Positions 36,764-46,756 of a stretch of DNA of 64,000 bases are shown one piece after another. The first letter of the stretch is position 1; each line of letters begins with the position of its first letter. The notes beneath the pieces are model-generated. The model did not search any database and was not told the origin of the DNA. It worked only from the letters and a program-made list of their open reading frames with translations. The position numbers and the translations under genes were made by a program. This DNA comes from JADLBR01 sp964651705 (GTDB taxonomy: Bacteria > Verrucomicrobiota > Verrucomicrobiia > JADLBR01): assembly GCA_964651705.1 (NCBI GenBank), contig CAZYWZ010000015.1, forward strand, positions 19,430 to 83,429, given 5' to 3'.

Positions 36764-38347
36764 ATGAAACCGGCGATAGAGGTCTACGACACGACCCTGC
36801 GCGATGGCACGCAGGGCCAGGGGATCAGCCTGTCGATGAACGACAAGCTCCTGATCGCCGACCGCCTCGACGCCTTCGGGATCCCCCTCATCGAGGGCGG
36901 ATGGCCAGGCTCCAACCCTAAAGACATCGAGTTCTTCCAGGCCGCCAAACACCACCCGTGGCGCCAGGCGCAGCTCGCCGCCTTCGGCAGCACCCGCCGC
37001 GTCGGCGTCCGCGCCGAGGACGACGACCAGGTCCGCCTCCTCATCGACGCCGCAACCCCGGTGGTCACCATCTTTGGAAAGACGTGGACCCTCCACATCG
37101 AGGAGGTCCTCCGCACCACCCGCGAGGAGAACCTCGCCATGATCGCCGATACCGTCCGCCACCTCGTCGCCAGCGGCCGCCGCGTGATCTACGATGCCGA
37201 GCACTTCTTCGATGGCTGCAAGGCCGATCCCGCCTACGCCCTGGATTCCGCCGCCGCCGCCGCCGAGGCCGGTGCTTCCACCGTCGTGCTCTGCGACACC
37301 AACGGCGGCACCCTCCCCGCCGATATCGCCCGGATGACCGCCCAGGTCCGCTCCCGCGTCCAATGCGCCGTAGGTATCCACACCCACGACGATTGTGGCC
37401 TCGCCGTCGCCAACGCCGTCGCCGCCATCGGGGCCGGCGCCACCCACGTCCAGGGCACCATGAACGGCTACGGCGAGCGCACCGGCAACTGCAACCTCAC
37501 CAGCCTCATCCCCATCCTCCAGCTCAAGTTGGGCCTCGCCGTCGCCGCCGACGCGGAACTCGCCCGCCTGCGCGAGCTCTCCCTGTTCGTCGACGACGTC
37601 ACCAACCAGAACAGCAACCCCAGGGCCCCCTTCGTCGGCGCCTATTCCTTCGCCCATAAGGGCGGCATGCACGTCAACGCCGTCCACAAGGTCGCCGCCA
37701 GCTACGAGCACATCCGCCCCGAGCTGGTCGGCAATCGCCAGCACATCCTCGTCGGCGAGCTCTCCGGCCGCACCAACGTCTTCATGAAGGCCCGCGACCT
37801 CGGCATCACCCTCGATGAGAAGGCCGCCGAGACCCGCGAGGTCCTCGATGCCATCAAGGGCCTCGAGGCCGCCGGCTACGAATTCGAGAGCGCCGACGCC
37901 TCCTTCGAACTCCTCGTCCGCAAGGCCCTCCAGCACCACAGGCCCTTCTTTGAAACGCTCGAGTACCGCGTCTCCGTGCGCCACAGCGTCGAGCCCCGGT
38001 ACGAGATCTCCGAGGCCACCGTCAAGCTTCGCGTCGGCGACACCGAATCCTACACCGTCGCCGACGGCGACGGCCCCGTCAACGCCCTCGATCAGGCACT
38101 CCGCAAGGCCCTGAGGGGATTCTACCCCAGCCTCACCGAGGTCCGCCTCACCGACTACAAGGTCCGCATCATCGACTCCACCCGCGGCACCGAGGCCAAG
38201 ACCCGCGTCCTCATCAGCTCCACCGACGGCAAGAACGCCTGGAACACCGTTGGGGTATCCGACAACATCCTCGACGCCTCATGGCTCGCGCTCGCCGAAA
38301 GCATCGAGTTCTTCCTCCTCCGCCGCGAGATGGCCGCCAGCCCCTGA
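36764..38347 (+). CDS. cimA: (R)-citramalate synthase
   Basis: A 527-residue DRE-TIM metallolyase. N-terminal VYDTTLRDGTQGQGISLS holds the metal/catalytic Arg-Asp; the HTHDDCGLAVANA metal His pair, GYGERTGNCNL, and HKGGMHVNAV segments follow. The C-terminal ~130 residues form an allosteric LeuA-like domain. The SxxDK-to-EGGWPGSNPKD entrance and length fit citramalate synthase (pyruvate + acetyl-CoA, leading to isoleucine) better than 2-isopropylmalate synthase, which it resembles. Product specificity is inferred. Confidence 0.9.
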   Translation: MKPAIEVYDTTLRDGTQGQGISLSMNDKLLIADRLDAFGIPLIEGGWPGSNPKDIEFFQAAKHHPWRQAQLAAFGSTRRVGVRAEDDDQVRLLIDAATPVVTIFGKTWTLHIEEVLRTTREENLAMIADTVRHLVASGRRVIYDAEHFFDGCKADPAYALDSAAAAAEAGASTVVLCDTNGGTLPADIARMTAQVRSRVQCAVGIHTHDDCGLAVANAVAAIGAGATHVQGTMNGYGERTGNCNLTSLIPILQLKLGLAVAADAELARLRELSLFVDDVTNQNSNPRAPFVGAYSFAHKGGMHVNAVHKVAASYEHIRPELVGNRQHILVGELSGRTNVFMKARDLGITLDEKAAETREVLDAIKGLEAAGYEFESADASFELLVRKALQHHRPFFETLEYRVSVRHSVEPRYEISEATVKLRVGDTESYTVADGDGPVNALDQALRKALRGFYPSLTEVRLTDYKVRIIDSTRGTEAKTRVLISSTDGKNAWNTVGVSDNILDASWLALAESIEFFLLRREMAASP

Positions 38348-38415
38348 CCTGAAACCCCACGCTGGTTGGGGTTGCGCGCCTGCTCTCAAGGGCAGCGCAG
38401 GAGGCGGCCCTACTT

Positions 38416-38690
38416 TGGACTGCGGCGTGGCAGCGCCGCTTTGGATTACCCCAAACGGCCCGGTGCGCCCCCGCCGCCAGACTCTCTCCAACCCGGATTG
38501 TTCACGCGCAGCGTGAACGATCCGCACAGCGTGCCGACACGAAGTGTCAGGGTTAGCCCCGACAACCCCGTCACCATGCATCGGGCTTGTCGCCCCTTCG
38601 GGCGGATCGATCACAACAAAGCTCGTCATCGATCCGGGCCAACAGGGCCCGACGCACCGATCCAAAGCGGCGCTGCCACGCCGCAGTCCA
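38416..38690. repeat. Inverted pair of 31-bp repeats (C2/C3) with hairpins between
   Basis: The 31-bp sequence at 38416-38446 recurs exactly, inverted, at 38660-38690, with 213 bp between. It is 28/31 identical to 5339-5369. Between them lie footless hairpins: GTTCACGC/GCGTGAAC with 3-nt loop (38498-38516), GACAC/GTGTC around GAA (about 38537-38549), and CGCCC/GGGCG (about 38591-38604). No GTAG foot is present on this family. It fills most of the 449-bp gap 38348-38796; no gene is evident. Confidence 0.8.
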
Positions 38691-38761
38691 CATCGGCCCT
38701 CCAATGGATCCAAGGTTTCCACAGGAATCGTAGAAAACCCTTGGACGAGTCCCCGCCCCGT

Positions 38762-38789
38762 TTGACATCGCGCCGAGGTTTGACAGAAT
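38762..38789 (+). promoter_or_regulatory. Possible sigma-70 promoter directly before the jag-like gene
   Basis: TTGACA (38762-38767) matches the -35 consensus exactly. CAGAAT (38784-38789) is a 4/6 match to the -10 at a 16-bp spacing. Transcription would start about 7 bp later, at or next to ATG 38797, giving a leaderless or nearly leaderless mRNA. No ribosome site is visible before that ATG, which fits. Confidence 0.4.
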
Positions 38790-38796
38790 TCTCTCT

Positions 38797-39297
38797 ATGG
38801 ATTCCCCCCGGCACATCCTCGAGATGATCCTGGGAACCCTGGGATTCGTCTTCGAGGTCCAGGAGGAACAGGCCCACGACGGCCTGGTGCTTCAGGTGCG
38901 CACCCGCGACCCGGGCCGCCTCATCGGGCGGGAGGGCCACACCCTCGACGACCTCCAGTTCCTCGTGAACCGCCTCTCCCACTCCGGCGAGGATGTCGCC
39001 CAGCGCGTCGTCATCGACGTCGAGGGTTATCGAGCCAACCAGCGCCGCGAACTCATCTCGCGCCTCGGCCGCCTCGCGCAGCGCGTCCGCCAAACCGGCG
39101 AGCCCGTGCGCCTCGAGCCCATGAACAGCTTCGACCGCAGGATCGTCCACAACGCATTTCAGGGCGATCCCGAGGTCGAGGCCGTCAGCCCCCCCGGCGC
39201 ATCCCGCCTCAAGCGAATGATGATCCAGCGCCGCCACCAACCCGTCGCGCCCGGCGAGGGCGTCAGCGCCACTCGTGCTTCGGATAGCGCCGCCTGA
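38797..39297 (+). CDS. Jag/KhpB-like RNA-binding protein (KH + R3H)
   Basis: A 166-residue cytoplasmic RNA-binding protein. The KH domain has the GxxG loop in RLIGREGHTLDDLQFLVNR. The R3H-like domain follows with LEPMNSFDRRIVHNAF and the closing RLKRMMIQRR. The N-terminal Jag_N extension is short or missing compared with typical Jag/KhpB. A basic/Ser-rich tail ends the protein. Jag proteins bind RNA and affect cell division and elongation in Gram-positives; yidC-linked context seen elsewhere is absent here. It may be translated from a leaderless mRNA. Its 3' end overlaps the convergent hrpB by 35 bp. Confidence 0.85.
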   Translation: MDSPRHILEMILGTLGFVFEVQEEQAHDGLVLQVRTRDPGRLIGREGHTLDDLQFLVNRLSHSGEDVAQRVVIDVEGYRANQRRELISRLGRLAQRVRQTGEPVRLEPMNSFDRRIVHNAFQGDPEVEAVSPPGASRLKRMMIQRRHQPVAPGEGVSATRASDSAA

Positions 39298-41803
39298 GCT
39301 CCTGCCGAATCTTGGGATACGTCTCCCGCCAAAACCCCGGGAGATCCCGCGTCGCTTGAACCGGCCGGAAATTCGGCGCCAGGATCTCCACGACCGGCAA
39401 CACCCGCCCATCGCCGAGGGCCGGCGGACGCTTCAGCCCATAAAGATCCTGTATCCGCGCCGATAGCACGGGTTCCCCGGCCGCGCCATAGCGGATCTTG
39501 CCTCGCCGGCCCGAGGGCAGTTCCACGCGCTCGGGGGCGAACCGTTCCACTGCCCCCAGTTGCGCCCCGTTGAGCCATCCCCGCACCACCGGCCACACGG
39601 CGCGATCCTTGACCTCCTTGTGCGATCGGGCCCCATAGCAGATCTGTTCGATCATCGCCCTCCTGTCGCCGTCCCCGATCCGCGCTATGCCCAACTCCGG
39701 CATGCACCCAGAAAGAAAATTCACCCGGCAGATCCATTGCTCCACCGAGTCGTCCCACTCTTTTAGCGCGCATCGGCCCGCCACCACATCCTCCGCCAAA
39801 ATCCGCGCCGCCTCCCCCTCCGGCGCCGGTATTTCCGGCCCCCGCCATAGGATCAGGTCCCGGAACAGCCGCGCCCTCCGCGCCACCACGCGCCGCTGCC
39901 CTGCGTCGAATACCACCTCCGTCCGCTCCGTCAGATCCCCGGGAAAGATCTCCGCCAGCGACTCCTCCGAGACCGCCGTCGCCAGGCCCAGCCGCACATC
40001 GATGTTCCCGGCACCGCCCTCGATCTCCCGGATCTCCGCCGCCACCAGCAGGCGACTCTTGCGCACGACGCTGTCGCGATCCAGCGTGCCCCGGCGGCCG
40101 TGCACCACATCGCAACGGAGCGTCCCCTCGTCGCGCCGCACCGCCAGATGATCCGAGAATCCAGCCAGCAGGCACATCTCGAGCGCCCGGGGTGATGCCT
40201 CCCCGGCATCCTCGCCGAGACCCTCGCGCCGCGCGATCGCCATGAACTGCTCTAGCGCCGCACCCATGTCCCGCGCCGCGCCCGCGTGCACCCCGATGCG
40301 CGCGCACGCATCGACGGAATACCCCGCCGCCCTCGCCCGCTCCCACGACCGGATCTGCGCCAGCAGGTCCGAGGTCTCCTCATCGCCCACCGCCTCCCAC
40401 CGGCGCGCCTCCGCCTCGACCCCCGCCTTCCGCACCCAGATCGGTCGCCCCGCGGTGATCGCAGCCACCAGCGCCGCGGTCCTCAGGCACCCGTGCTCCG
40501 CCCCGGCGATCAACATCCTCGCGTGCCGCGGATGAACCGGAAAGGCCAGCATCCGCCGACCCAATTCCGTCACCTCGCGCGTGTCGGCGTCCAGCGCCCC
40601 CAGATCCGCCAGCAGCATCTCCGCCCGCACGATCGAAGATTCCGGCGGCGACTCGAACCACCGGAACCGCCGCGCATCGCTCACCCCCGCCGCCGCAAGC
40701 GCCAGCACGGTCTCCGCCAGATCCAGCCGACACACCTCCGGGACCTCGAACGCCGCCCGTTGCCCCTGCTCCGCCTCCGTCCACAGCCTCAGGCAACACC
40801 CCGGCGCCGTCCGCCCCGCCCGGCCAGCCCGCTGCTCCGCCGACGCACGGCTGATCTTCTCCACCAGCAGCGTATCGATGCCCCGGTGCGGATCGTACCG
40901 CGGCACCCGCGCCAACCCGGAATCCACCACCAGATCGATGCCCGCGATCGTCAGCGAGGTCTCCGCCACGTTCGTCGAAACCACGATCCGGGCGCCGCCC
41001 CCGGGCGACACCGCCGCCTGCTGCCGCGCCAGCGGTAACTCCCCGTGCAGCGGCAACAGCTCGAACTGCTTCCCTAGACCCTCCCGCTCCAGCGCGCGCA
41101 GGCAACGCCCGATCTCCCAGGACCCCGGCATGAACACCAGCGCCCCACCCGTCCAGCCCCGCCGCGCCACGCCGCCCAATTCCCTCGCCGCCACCTCCCA
41201 CGGCGCATCGCCCGCCGGACGCGACAGGTAGCGCACCTCCACCGGATGCGCCCTCCCCTCCGCCTCGATCACCTCGCACGGGGACAGGAATCCCGCCAGT
41301 CGACTCGTGTCCAGCGTCGCCGACATCACCACCAGCTTCAGGTCGGGACGCAGCGTCTCCTGCAGATCCATCACCCGACCCAGCGCCACGTCCGTGTGCA
41401 GATGACGCTCGTGAAACTCGTCCAGCACCACCGCCCCGATCCCCTCCAGCCCGGGATCCCGCGACATCCGCCGCATCAAGATCCCCTCCGTCACGTACAG
41501 GATCTGCGTCGCCAGAGACGACACATCCTCAAAACGGATCTGATATCCCACCTCGCCCCCCGCCCGGCAACCGCGCTCCCCCGCCACCCGCAACGCCAGC
41601 AACCGCGCCGCCAGCCGCCGAGGCTGCAATACCACCACCCGCCCCGCCACCACACCGGAATCCACCAGGATCTGCGGCAGCAGCGTCGACTTACCCGACC
41701 CCGTCGGCGCCGTCAGCACCAGCCGCGCCCCGCCCCTCAGCGCGCCCGCGATCCGCCCCGCCAGCGCCCCGACCGGAAGATCCGCCGTCTCATGCGATCG
41801 CAT
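39263..41803 (-). CDS. hrpB: ATP-dependent helicase HrpB
   Basis: An 846-residue DEAH-type superfamily 2 helicase. Motif I TAPTGSGKST, motif II DEFH (typical of HrpB rather than DEAH), SAT motif VMSATLD, and motif VI QRAGRAGRTAPG are present. The HrpB-specific C-terminal domain follows. HrpB is a putative RNA helicase of uncertain role. It lies 27 bp downstream of the sigma factor gene on the same strand. Its 3' end overlaps the jag-like gene by 35 bp. Confidence 0.92.
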   Translation of the reverse strand: MRSHETADLPVGALAGRIAGALRGGARLVLTAPTGSGKSTLLPQILVDSGVVAGRVVVLQPRRLAARLLALRVAGERGCRAGGEVGYQIRFEDVSSLATQILYVTEGILMRRMSRDPGLEGIGAVVLDEFHERHLHTDVALGRVMDLQETLRPDLKLVVMSATLDTSRLAGFLSPCEVIEAEGRAHPVEVRYLSRPAGDAPWEVAARELGGVARRGWTGGALVFMPGSWEIGRCLRALEREGLGKQFELLPLHGELPLARQQAAVSPGGGARIVVSTNVAETSLTIAGIDLVVDSGLARVPRYDPHRGIDTLLVEKISRASAEQRAGRAGRTAPGCCLRLWTEAEQGQRAAFEVPEVCRLDLAETVLALAAAGVSDARRFRWFESPPESSIVRAEMLLADLGALDADTREVTELGRRMLAFPVHPRHARMLIAGAEHGCLRTAALVAAITAGRPIWVRKAGVEAEARRWEAVGDEETSDLLAQIRSWERARAAGYSVDACARIGVHAGAARDMGAALEQFMAIARREGLGEDAGEASPRALEMCLLAGFSDHLAVRRDEGTLRCDVVHGRRGTLDRDSVVRKSRLLVAAEIREIEGGAGNIDVRLGLATAVSEESLAEIFPGDLTERTEVVFDAGQRRVVARRARLFRDLILWRGPEIPAPEGEAARILAEDVVAGRCALKEWDDSVEQWICRVNFLSGCMPELGIARIGDGDRRAMIEQICYGARSHKEVKDRAVWPVVRGWLNGAQLGAVERFAPERVELPSGRRGKIRYGAAGEPVLSARIQDLYGLKRPPALGDGRVLPVVEILAPNFRPVQATRDLPGFWRETYPKIRQELRRRYPKHEWR

Positions 41804-41830
41804 CGTGCCGCGTGACCGCCCCCCGCCACC

Positions 41831-42814
41831 CTACACATCCGCGGGACAGCGATCCTTCCTGTCGATCGCGCGCCGCAGCTTCCGCAACCCGATGTTCTGC
41901 AACTGCCGGATCCGCTCCCGGGTCACCCTAAAGAGCGCCCCCACTTCCTCCAGCGTCATCGGCTCCCCGCCATCCAGACCATACCGCATCTTCAGGATCG
42001 TCCTCTCCCGCTCGTCGAGGACGTTCAGCAGGCGCAGCATCTCGTTGGTGATGTCGTTGTTCTGCACCCACTCTGATGGCGTGAAGGCCGCCTCGTCCCC
42101 CACCAGCTCCCCAAGCTCCGAGCCGTCGGCATCCCCGATCATCGAATTCAGCGACGCCGGCCGCACCGACGCCGTCCTCAGCTGCGACACCTTCGCCGCG
42201 GACACACCCAGTTCCTCGGCCAGCTCCTCGTCGGTCGGATCCCTCCCGTATTCCTCGCTCAACTGCGCCGCGATCCGCCGCATCCGCGAGATCTTGTCCG
42301 CCATGTGCACCGGCAGCCGGATCGTCTTGCCCTGGTTCGCCAGCGCCCGCTTCACCGCCTGCTTGATCCACCACGCCGCGTACGTGCTCAGCTTCGCGCC
42401 CTTCCTCGGCTCGAACCGCTCCACCGCCTTCATCAGGCCGATGTTCCCCTCCGAGATCAGGTCCAGCAGCGGCAACCCATAATTCGCGTAATCCTGCGCG
42501 ATCTTCACCACCAGCCGCAGATTGGCCTTGATCATCCGCTGCCGCGCCTCGTTCCCCTCCGCAACGGAGGACGCCAGCGCCTTCTCCCGGACCCCCGCCG
42601 CCCCCCCGCGCCCTTTGCCAGACCGCCTCGTCGTCGGACCCCGCCCCCCGGAACGCAGCTTCTTCAGCTCCGCCTCCGCACGGATGCCTTTCTGGATCTG
42701 CTTCGCGAGCCGGACCTCGTCTCCCGGGGTGATCAGCGAAACCTCGCCAATCTCCCTCAGGTACATCTTGATCGGACTGTCGGTATCCCGGGAATTCGGA
42801 TCAGCCGCCGCCAT
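41831..42814 (-). CDS. Sigma-70 family factor (group 1/2, RpoD/RpoS-like)
   Basis: A 327-residue sigma factor. Region 1.2 (DSPIKMYLREIGEVSLI), region 2 core (NLRLVVKIAQDYANYGLPLLDLISEGNIGLMKAVERF), -10 recognition and region 4.2 (MTLEEVGALFRVTRERIRQLQ) are clear. Region 1.1 is absent, pointing to a compact primary-like or group 2 factor. Between regions 1.2 and 2.1 it has a Gly/Arg/Lys-rich insert (SGGRGPTTRRSGKGRGG). A GGAGGGGG site precedes ATG 42814. The primary rpoD could be elsewhere. The upstream 146-bp gap may hold its promoter. Confidence 0.9.
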   Translation of the reverse strand: MAAADPNSRDTDSPIKMYLREIGEVSLITPGDEVRLAKQIQKGIRAEAELKKLRSGGRGPTTRRSGKGRGGAAGVREKALASSVAEGNEARQRMIKANLRLVVKIAQDYANYGLPLLDLISEGNIGLMKAVERFEPRKGAKLSTYAAWWIKQAVKRALANQGKTIRLPVHMADKISRMRRIAAQLSEEYGRDPTDEELAEELGVSAAKVSQLRTASVRPASLNSMIGDADGSELGELVGDEAAFTPSEWVQNNDITNEMLRLLNVLDERERTILKMRYGLDGGEPMTLEEVGALFRVTRERIRQLQNIGLRKLRRAIDRKDRCPADV

Positions 42815-42960
42815 GCAAAACCCCCTCCAAACGGACTCCCCCTCCCAGCCCCGGCGCCACCGACGCCCATTCAGATCCCTCGCTCGTTACCACACCCGTC
42901 GATTCTTGAAGATGTTTCCCCAATTGGCAAATAGTTTTCCGCCTGGGCCAACGCCCCGCC

Positions 42961-45900
42961 TCACGCCGTCGCCTCCGGCGCCGGCGCACTCGCCCCGCCC
43001 TCCTCGGCCAGCGTGCGCACCACGCCCTCGCCCTCGCCATCCCCCGACGATCGGAACATGACCGAGACCACCTTCGATACACCGCTCTCCTCCATCGTCA
43101 CCCCATACAGCGCATCCGCGAAACCGATCGTCCGCTTGTTGTGCGTGATCAGCAGGAACTGCGACTGCACCACAAACTTCTTGAGCATGTCGATGAACCG
43201 CCCGATGTTCGACTCGTCCAGCGGCGCGTCCATCTCGTCCAGGATGCAGAAGGGACTCGGCCGCACCATGTAGATGGCGAACAGCAGCGCCACCGCCGTC
43301 ATCGTGCGCTCGCCGCCGGAGAGCAGGGTGATGTGCGCCAGTTGCTTGCCCGGCGGCTTCGCCGCGATGTCGATGCCCGACTCCAGCGGATCCGATTCGT
43401 CCATCAGCGAGAGTGTCGCTTTCCCGCCCCCGAACAGCTCCGAGAACGTCTGCTGGAAATTCTGCGCCACCTTCTCGAACGTCTCCGCGAAGAGCTGCCG
43501 CGAGGTCCTGTTGATCCGCGCGATCGCCTGCATCAGCTGCTCCTTTGAATTGAGCAGGTCGCGCTGCTGCTCCTCCAGGAAACGATGCCGCGCCTCCAGC
43601 TCGTCATACTCGGTGATCGCCTCGAGATTCACCGGCCCCATCGAATCCAGCTTCTCGCGCAATTGCACCGCCTCCGCCTCCAGCTGCCCCCAGTCCGGCT
43701 CGGGCACGGGCCCCGCATCCGGTCCCGCTTCTGGCACCGCCCCATCTGCCGCCGCCGGCGGCTCGCCCGCCTCGGCCCCCGCCGCAACCGCACCGCCGGC
43801 CACGTACTCCGCGAGATCGATGCGGTAGGTCCGCTGGATGCGCGAAACCAGCGCGTCCCGGTCCATCCGGATCCGCGCCAGATCGACATCCAATCGGCCG
43901 CGCTCCTCTTGCCGCCCGTGCTCCAGCCGCCGCTGTCCCTTGAGATCCTCCTCCCTCGCGCGCATCGCGTCGTGCGCCGACGCCCTCTGCTCCTGCAGGG
44001 CCTTGAGATACTCGTCCAATTGCGCGATCTGCGCGCGGCTCGCCTCCGCCTGCGCCGCCAGCCGCCCGTTCTCCTCCGCAAACTGCGCCCGCCGCGCCGC
44101 GCTCGCCTCGATCGCGGCCCGCCGCGACTGGATCGTCTCCCCAAGGTCGGCCACCAGCGCCGCCAGGGGAGCCATCCGCGCCCTCAAGCCCAGCTCCTTC
44201 TCCTCGAGCGCCGCCCCGCTGACGCGCAGCTCCAGCACCCGGCCGTTCAATTCTGTCTCGCGCGCCGCCAGCGCGGGCAGATCGCCCTCCGCGGCCTTGA
44301 TCTCCGAGCGCAGCGCCTCGATCGCGCGGGCCAACTCCTCGCGGCGGCGCAGCTGCGCCCGCTCCTGCTCGCCCATCTCCTGCCCGCTCTCCCCGATGTG
44401 CCGGATCTCCTCCTCGATCGCCTCCACCCGGCGCTGCAAGTCATCCCGCCTCTTTTGCCAGACGTGCCACTCCCGCTCCGCGACGCGCATCGCCTCCTCC
44501 GCGATTGCCAGGTCCACCGAGGCCTGCTCGACCCGCTTGTCTGCCTCGTCCCTCTGGATCCTCACCGCGTCCTCTTGGGATACGGCGTCCTCCATCTCCC
44601 GGTTCAATTTCGCGATCTTCGACTCCAGTTCCGCGATCTCCCGTTTCCGGCTGAGCAAGCCGCCGCGGGCCGCGTCCCCCGCGACGCCCGCGATAATCAT
44701 CCCCTCCGGCGTCACCAGATGCCCATCCCTCGTCGCGATCGCCGCATGCGGCAGCTCCGACTTGAGCTTCAGCGCTGAATCGATGTCCTCGGCGACATAC
44801 GCGTGGCCGAGCAACACCTCCAGGAAACGCCGCGCCACGCCCTCCGCCGAAACAAATCGCAGGGCCGAATTCTCCCTCTCCGGCGCACGCCAGCGCACCC
44901 GTGGAAAAATCGCCGGCGCCAACAGCAATCTCCCGCCGGCGGACGATCCCTTCAGGAACGCCAGGACCTTCCGGGCCGAGGCCGCATCCTCCAGAAGCAG
45001 CGCCCCCACGCGATCCCCCAACAGCGCCCCGATCGCCGACTCCGCACCCGCCTCGATCTTGATCGCGTCCGCGAGCGCCTCCCGAAGCTCTATGCCTTCC
45101 AGCGGCCCCTTCCCCGCGGCCGAGAGTACCGCCTGCGCCGCGGAACCCACGCCCTCGTGCGACGCGGCCAACCGCTGCAACAGCTCCAATTGGCTCCGCA
45201 GGCCCGCGAGCCCCCGCTCGACCTCCGCCCGCTTTCGCGAACGGTCCGCCAGGCTCTCGCCCACCTCCCGGAGCCGCATCTTGCGCGCCGCCACCTCATC
45301 CCCGGCCTCCGTGCGCCTCACCCTTGCCGCGGAAAGCGCCGCCTCGATCCCGGCGTTGCCCGTGCGTTCCTTCTCCAGCTGGCCCTTCGCCCCCTCCAGT
45401 TCCCGGTTCGCCGCCTCCACCCTCAGCACGTGCGAGCGCTTCTGCAGATCCCAGCCCGAGATCTGCGCCACCAGCGCCTGAAAGTCGCCCTCGCTCGCGA
45501 CCAGTTTCTCGCGCAGCGCCCCCACATCCGACCGCCGCTTGACTGCCACCTCGGATGCATCCGCGAGCTGCTTCACCGCCATCGCCAGATCATCCCGGCA
45601 GGCCCGCAACTCCGCGACCGCCGCCTCGACCTCCCCGTCGATGGCCGCCAGCTCTTTGCCCTGCACCGATAGCCTCTCCTCGGACGCCGCGATGGCCGCC
45701 GCCGCCGCCGCATCCGAGGCATCCAGATCCGCCAGCCGCTCCTCATTCAGCGCCCGCTGCCCCTCCGAGCGCTCCATCGCCGCCACCGCCGCCGCCCGCT
45801 CCTGCCGCGAATTCTCCAGCGCCGCCTCAATCTCCTCTCCGTGCGCACGCCACTGCTCCAGCTCGGCCTCCTCGGCCGCCATCTTCGCCCCCAGTTCGGC

Positions 45901-46665
45901 GATCACTCCATCCAATTCCCCGATCGCCGCCTCCATCTCCGACACCCGCGCCGACATCTCCCCATACCGCCTCGCCCCGATCCGCAGCTCGATGTCCCGC
46001 AGCCGGTCGTGGATCTCTTTGTATCGCCTCGCCTTGTTCGCCTGCCGTTGCAGCGACCCGATCTGCCGCGACACCTCCCGGATGATGTCCGCCAGCCGCA
46101 GCAGGTTGGACTCCGTGTACTCCAGCTTGCGCAACGCCTCCTTGCGCTGCGCCTTGTACTTCGTGATCCCCGCAGCCTCCTCAAAAATCTCCCGCCGGTC
46201 GTCCGGGCGCGAGGACAGGACTTTGTCGATCTTGCCCTGCTCCATGATCGAGTAGGCCGTCCTCCCGATGCCGGTGTCCATGAACAGGTGCTGGATGTCG
46301 CGCAGCCGGCAAGGCGTCCGGTTGATCTCGTACTCCCCTTTCCCATCCCGAAAAACGCGGCGCGTGACCGTCACCTCGTCATAGTCCGTCTTCAGCACCT
46401 CGCGGCTCCCCGCAAACGTGATGCTCACCTCCGCCATCCCGATCTGCTTGCGGCTATCGGTGCCGTTGAAAATCACGTCGGCCATCTCGCTTCCCCGCAA
46501 CGCCTTCGGCGACTGCTCGCCCAAGACCCACCGGATCGAGTCCAGCACGTTGGACTTGCCGCAGCCGTTCGGCCCGACGATGGCCGTGACGCCCGGATGG
46601 AAGTCGAGTCGCGTCTTTTCCGCGAACGACTTAAAGCCGAGCATCTCGATGCTCTTCAGATACAT
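42961..46665 (-). CDS. smc: Chromosome segregation ATPase SMC
   Basis: A 1234-residue SMC protein that compacts and segregates the chromosome with ScpA/ScpB. The N-terminal head has Walker A GPNGCGKSNVLDSIRWVLGE. Two long coiled coils flank a hinge (around residues 520-650). The C-terminal head has the ABC signature LLSGGERTMTAVALLFA and Walker B PFCILDEMDAPLDE. A Pro/Ala/Glu-rich insert (GEPPAAADGAVPEAGPDAGP) occurs in the second coiled coil. It lies downstream of the DUF4912 gene and upstream of the sigma factor gene on one strand. Confidence 0.95.
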   Translation of the reverse strand: MYLKSIEMLGFKSFAEKTRLDFHPGVTAIVGPNGCGKSNVLDSIRWVLGEQSPKALRGSEMADVIFNGTDSRKQIGMAEVSITFAGSREVLKTDYDEVTVTRRVFRDGKGEYEINRTPCRLRDIQHLFMDTGIGRTAYSIMEQGKIDKVLSSRPDDRREIFEEAAGITKYKAQRKEALRKLEYTESNLLRLADIIREVSRQIGSLQRQANKARRYKEIHDRLRDIELRIGARRYGEMSARVSEMEAAIGELDGVIAELGAKMAAEEAELEQWRAHGEEIEAALENSRQERAAAVAAMERSEGQRALNEERLADLDASDAAAAAAIAASEERLSVQGKELAAIDGEVEAAVAELRACRDDLAMAVKQLADASEVAVKRRSDVGALREKLVASEGDFQALVAQISGWDLQKRSHVLRVEAANRELEGAKGQLEKERTGNAGIEAALSAARVRRTEAGDEVAARKMRLREVGESLADRSRKRAEVERGLAGLRSQLELLQRLAASHEGVGSAAQAVLSAAGKGPLEGIELREALADAIKIEAGAESAIGALLGDRVGALLLEDAASARKVLAFLKGSSAGGRLLLAPAIFPRVRWRAPERENSALRFVSAEGVARRFLEVLLGHAYVAEDIDSALKLKSELPHAAIATRDGHLVTPEGMIIAGVAGDAARGGLLSRKREIAELESKIAKLNREMEDAVSQEDAVRIQRDEADKRVEQASVDLAIAEEAMRVAEREWHVWQKRRDDLQRRVEAIEEEIRHIGESGQEMGEQERAQLRRREELARAIEALRSEIKAAEGDLPALAARETELNGRVLELRVSGAALEEKELGLRARMAPLAALVADLGETIQSRRAAIEASAARRAQFAEENGRLAAQAEASRAQIAQLDEYLKALQEQRASAHDAMRAREEDLKGQRRLEHGRQEERGRLDVDLARIRMDRDALVSRIQRTYRIDLAEYVAGGAVAAGAEAGEPPAAADGAVPEAGPDAGPVPEPDWGQLEAEAVQLREKLDSMGPVNLEAITEYDELEARHRFLEEQQRDLLNSKEQLMQAIARINRTSRQLFAETFEKVAQNFQQTFSELFGGGKATLSLMDESDPLESGIDIAAKPPGKQLAHITLLSGGERTMTAVALLFAIYMVRPSPFCILDEMDAPLDESNIGRFIDMLKKFVVQSQFLLITHNKRTIGFADALYGVTMEESGVSKVVSVMFRSSGDGEGEGVVRTLAEEGGASAPAPEATA

Positions 46666-46756
46666 GGTGGGTTGAAGTCAAAAGCCCGCGCGCGAAACGT
46701 AAAGCGGAAATGCGCGCCCCGGGATCGCCCGGACAGGTCGCCGCCTACCCCTGGCA

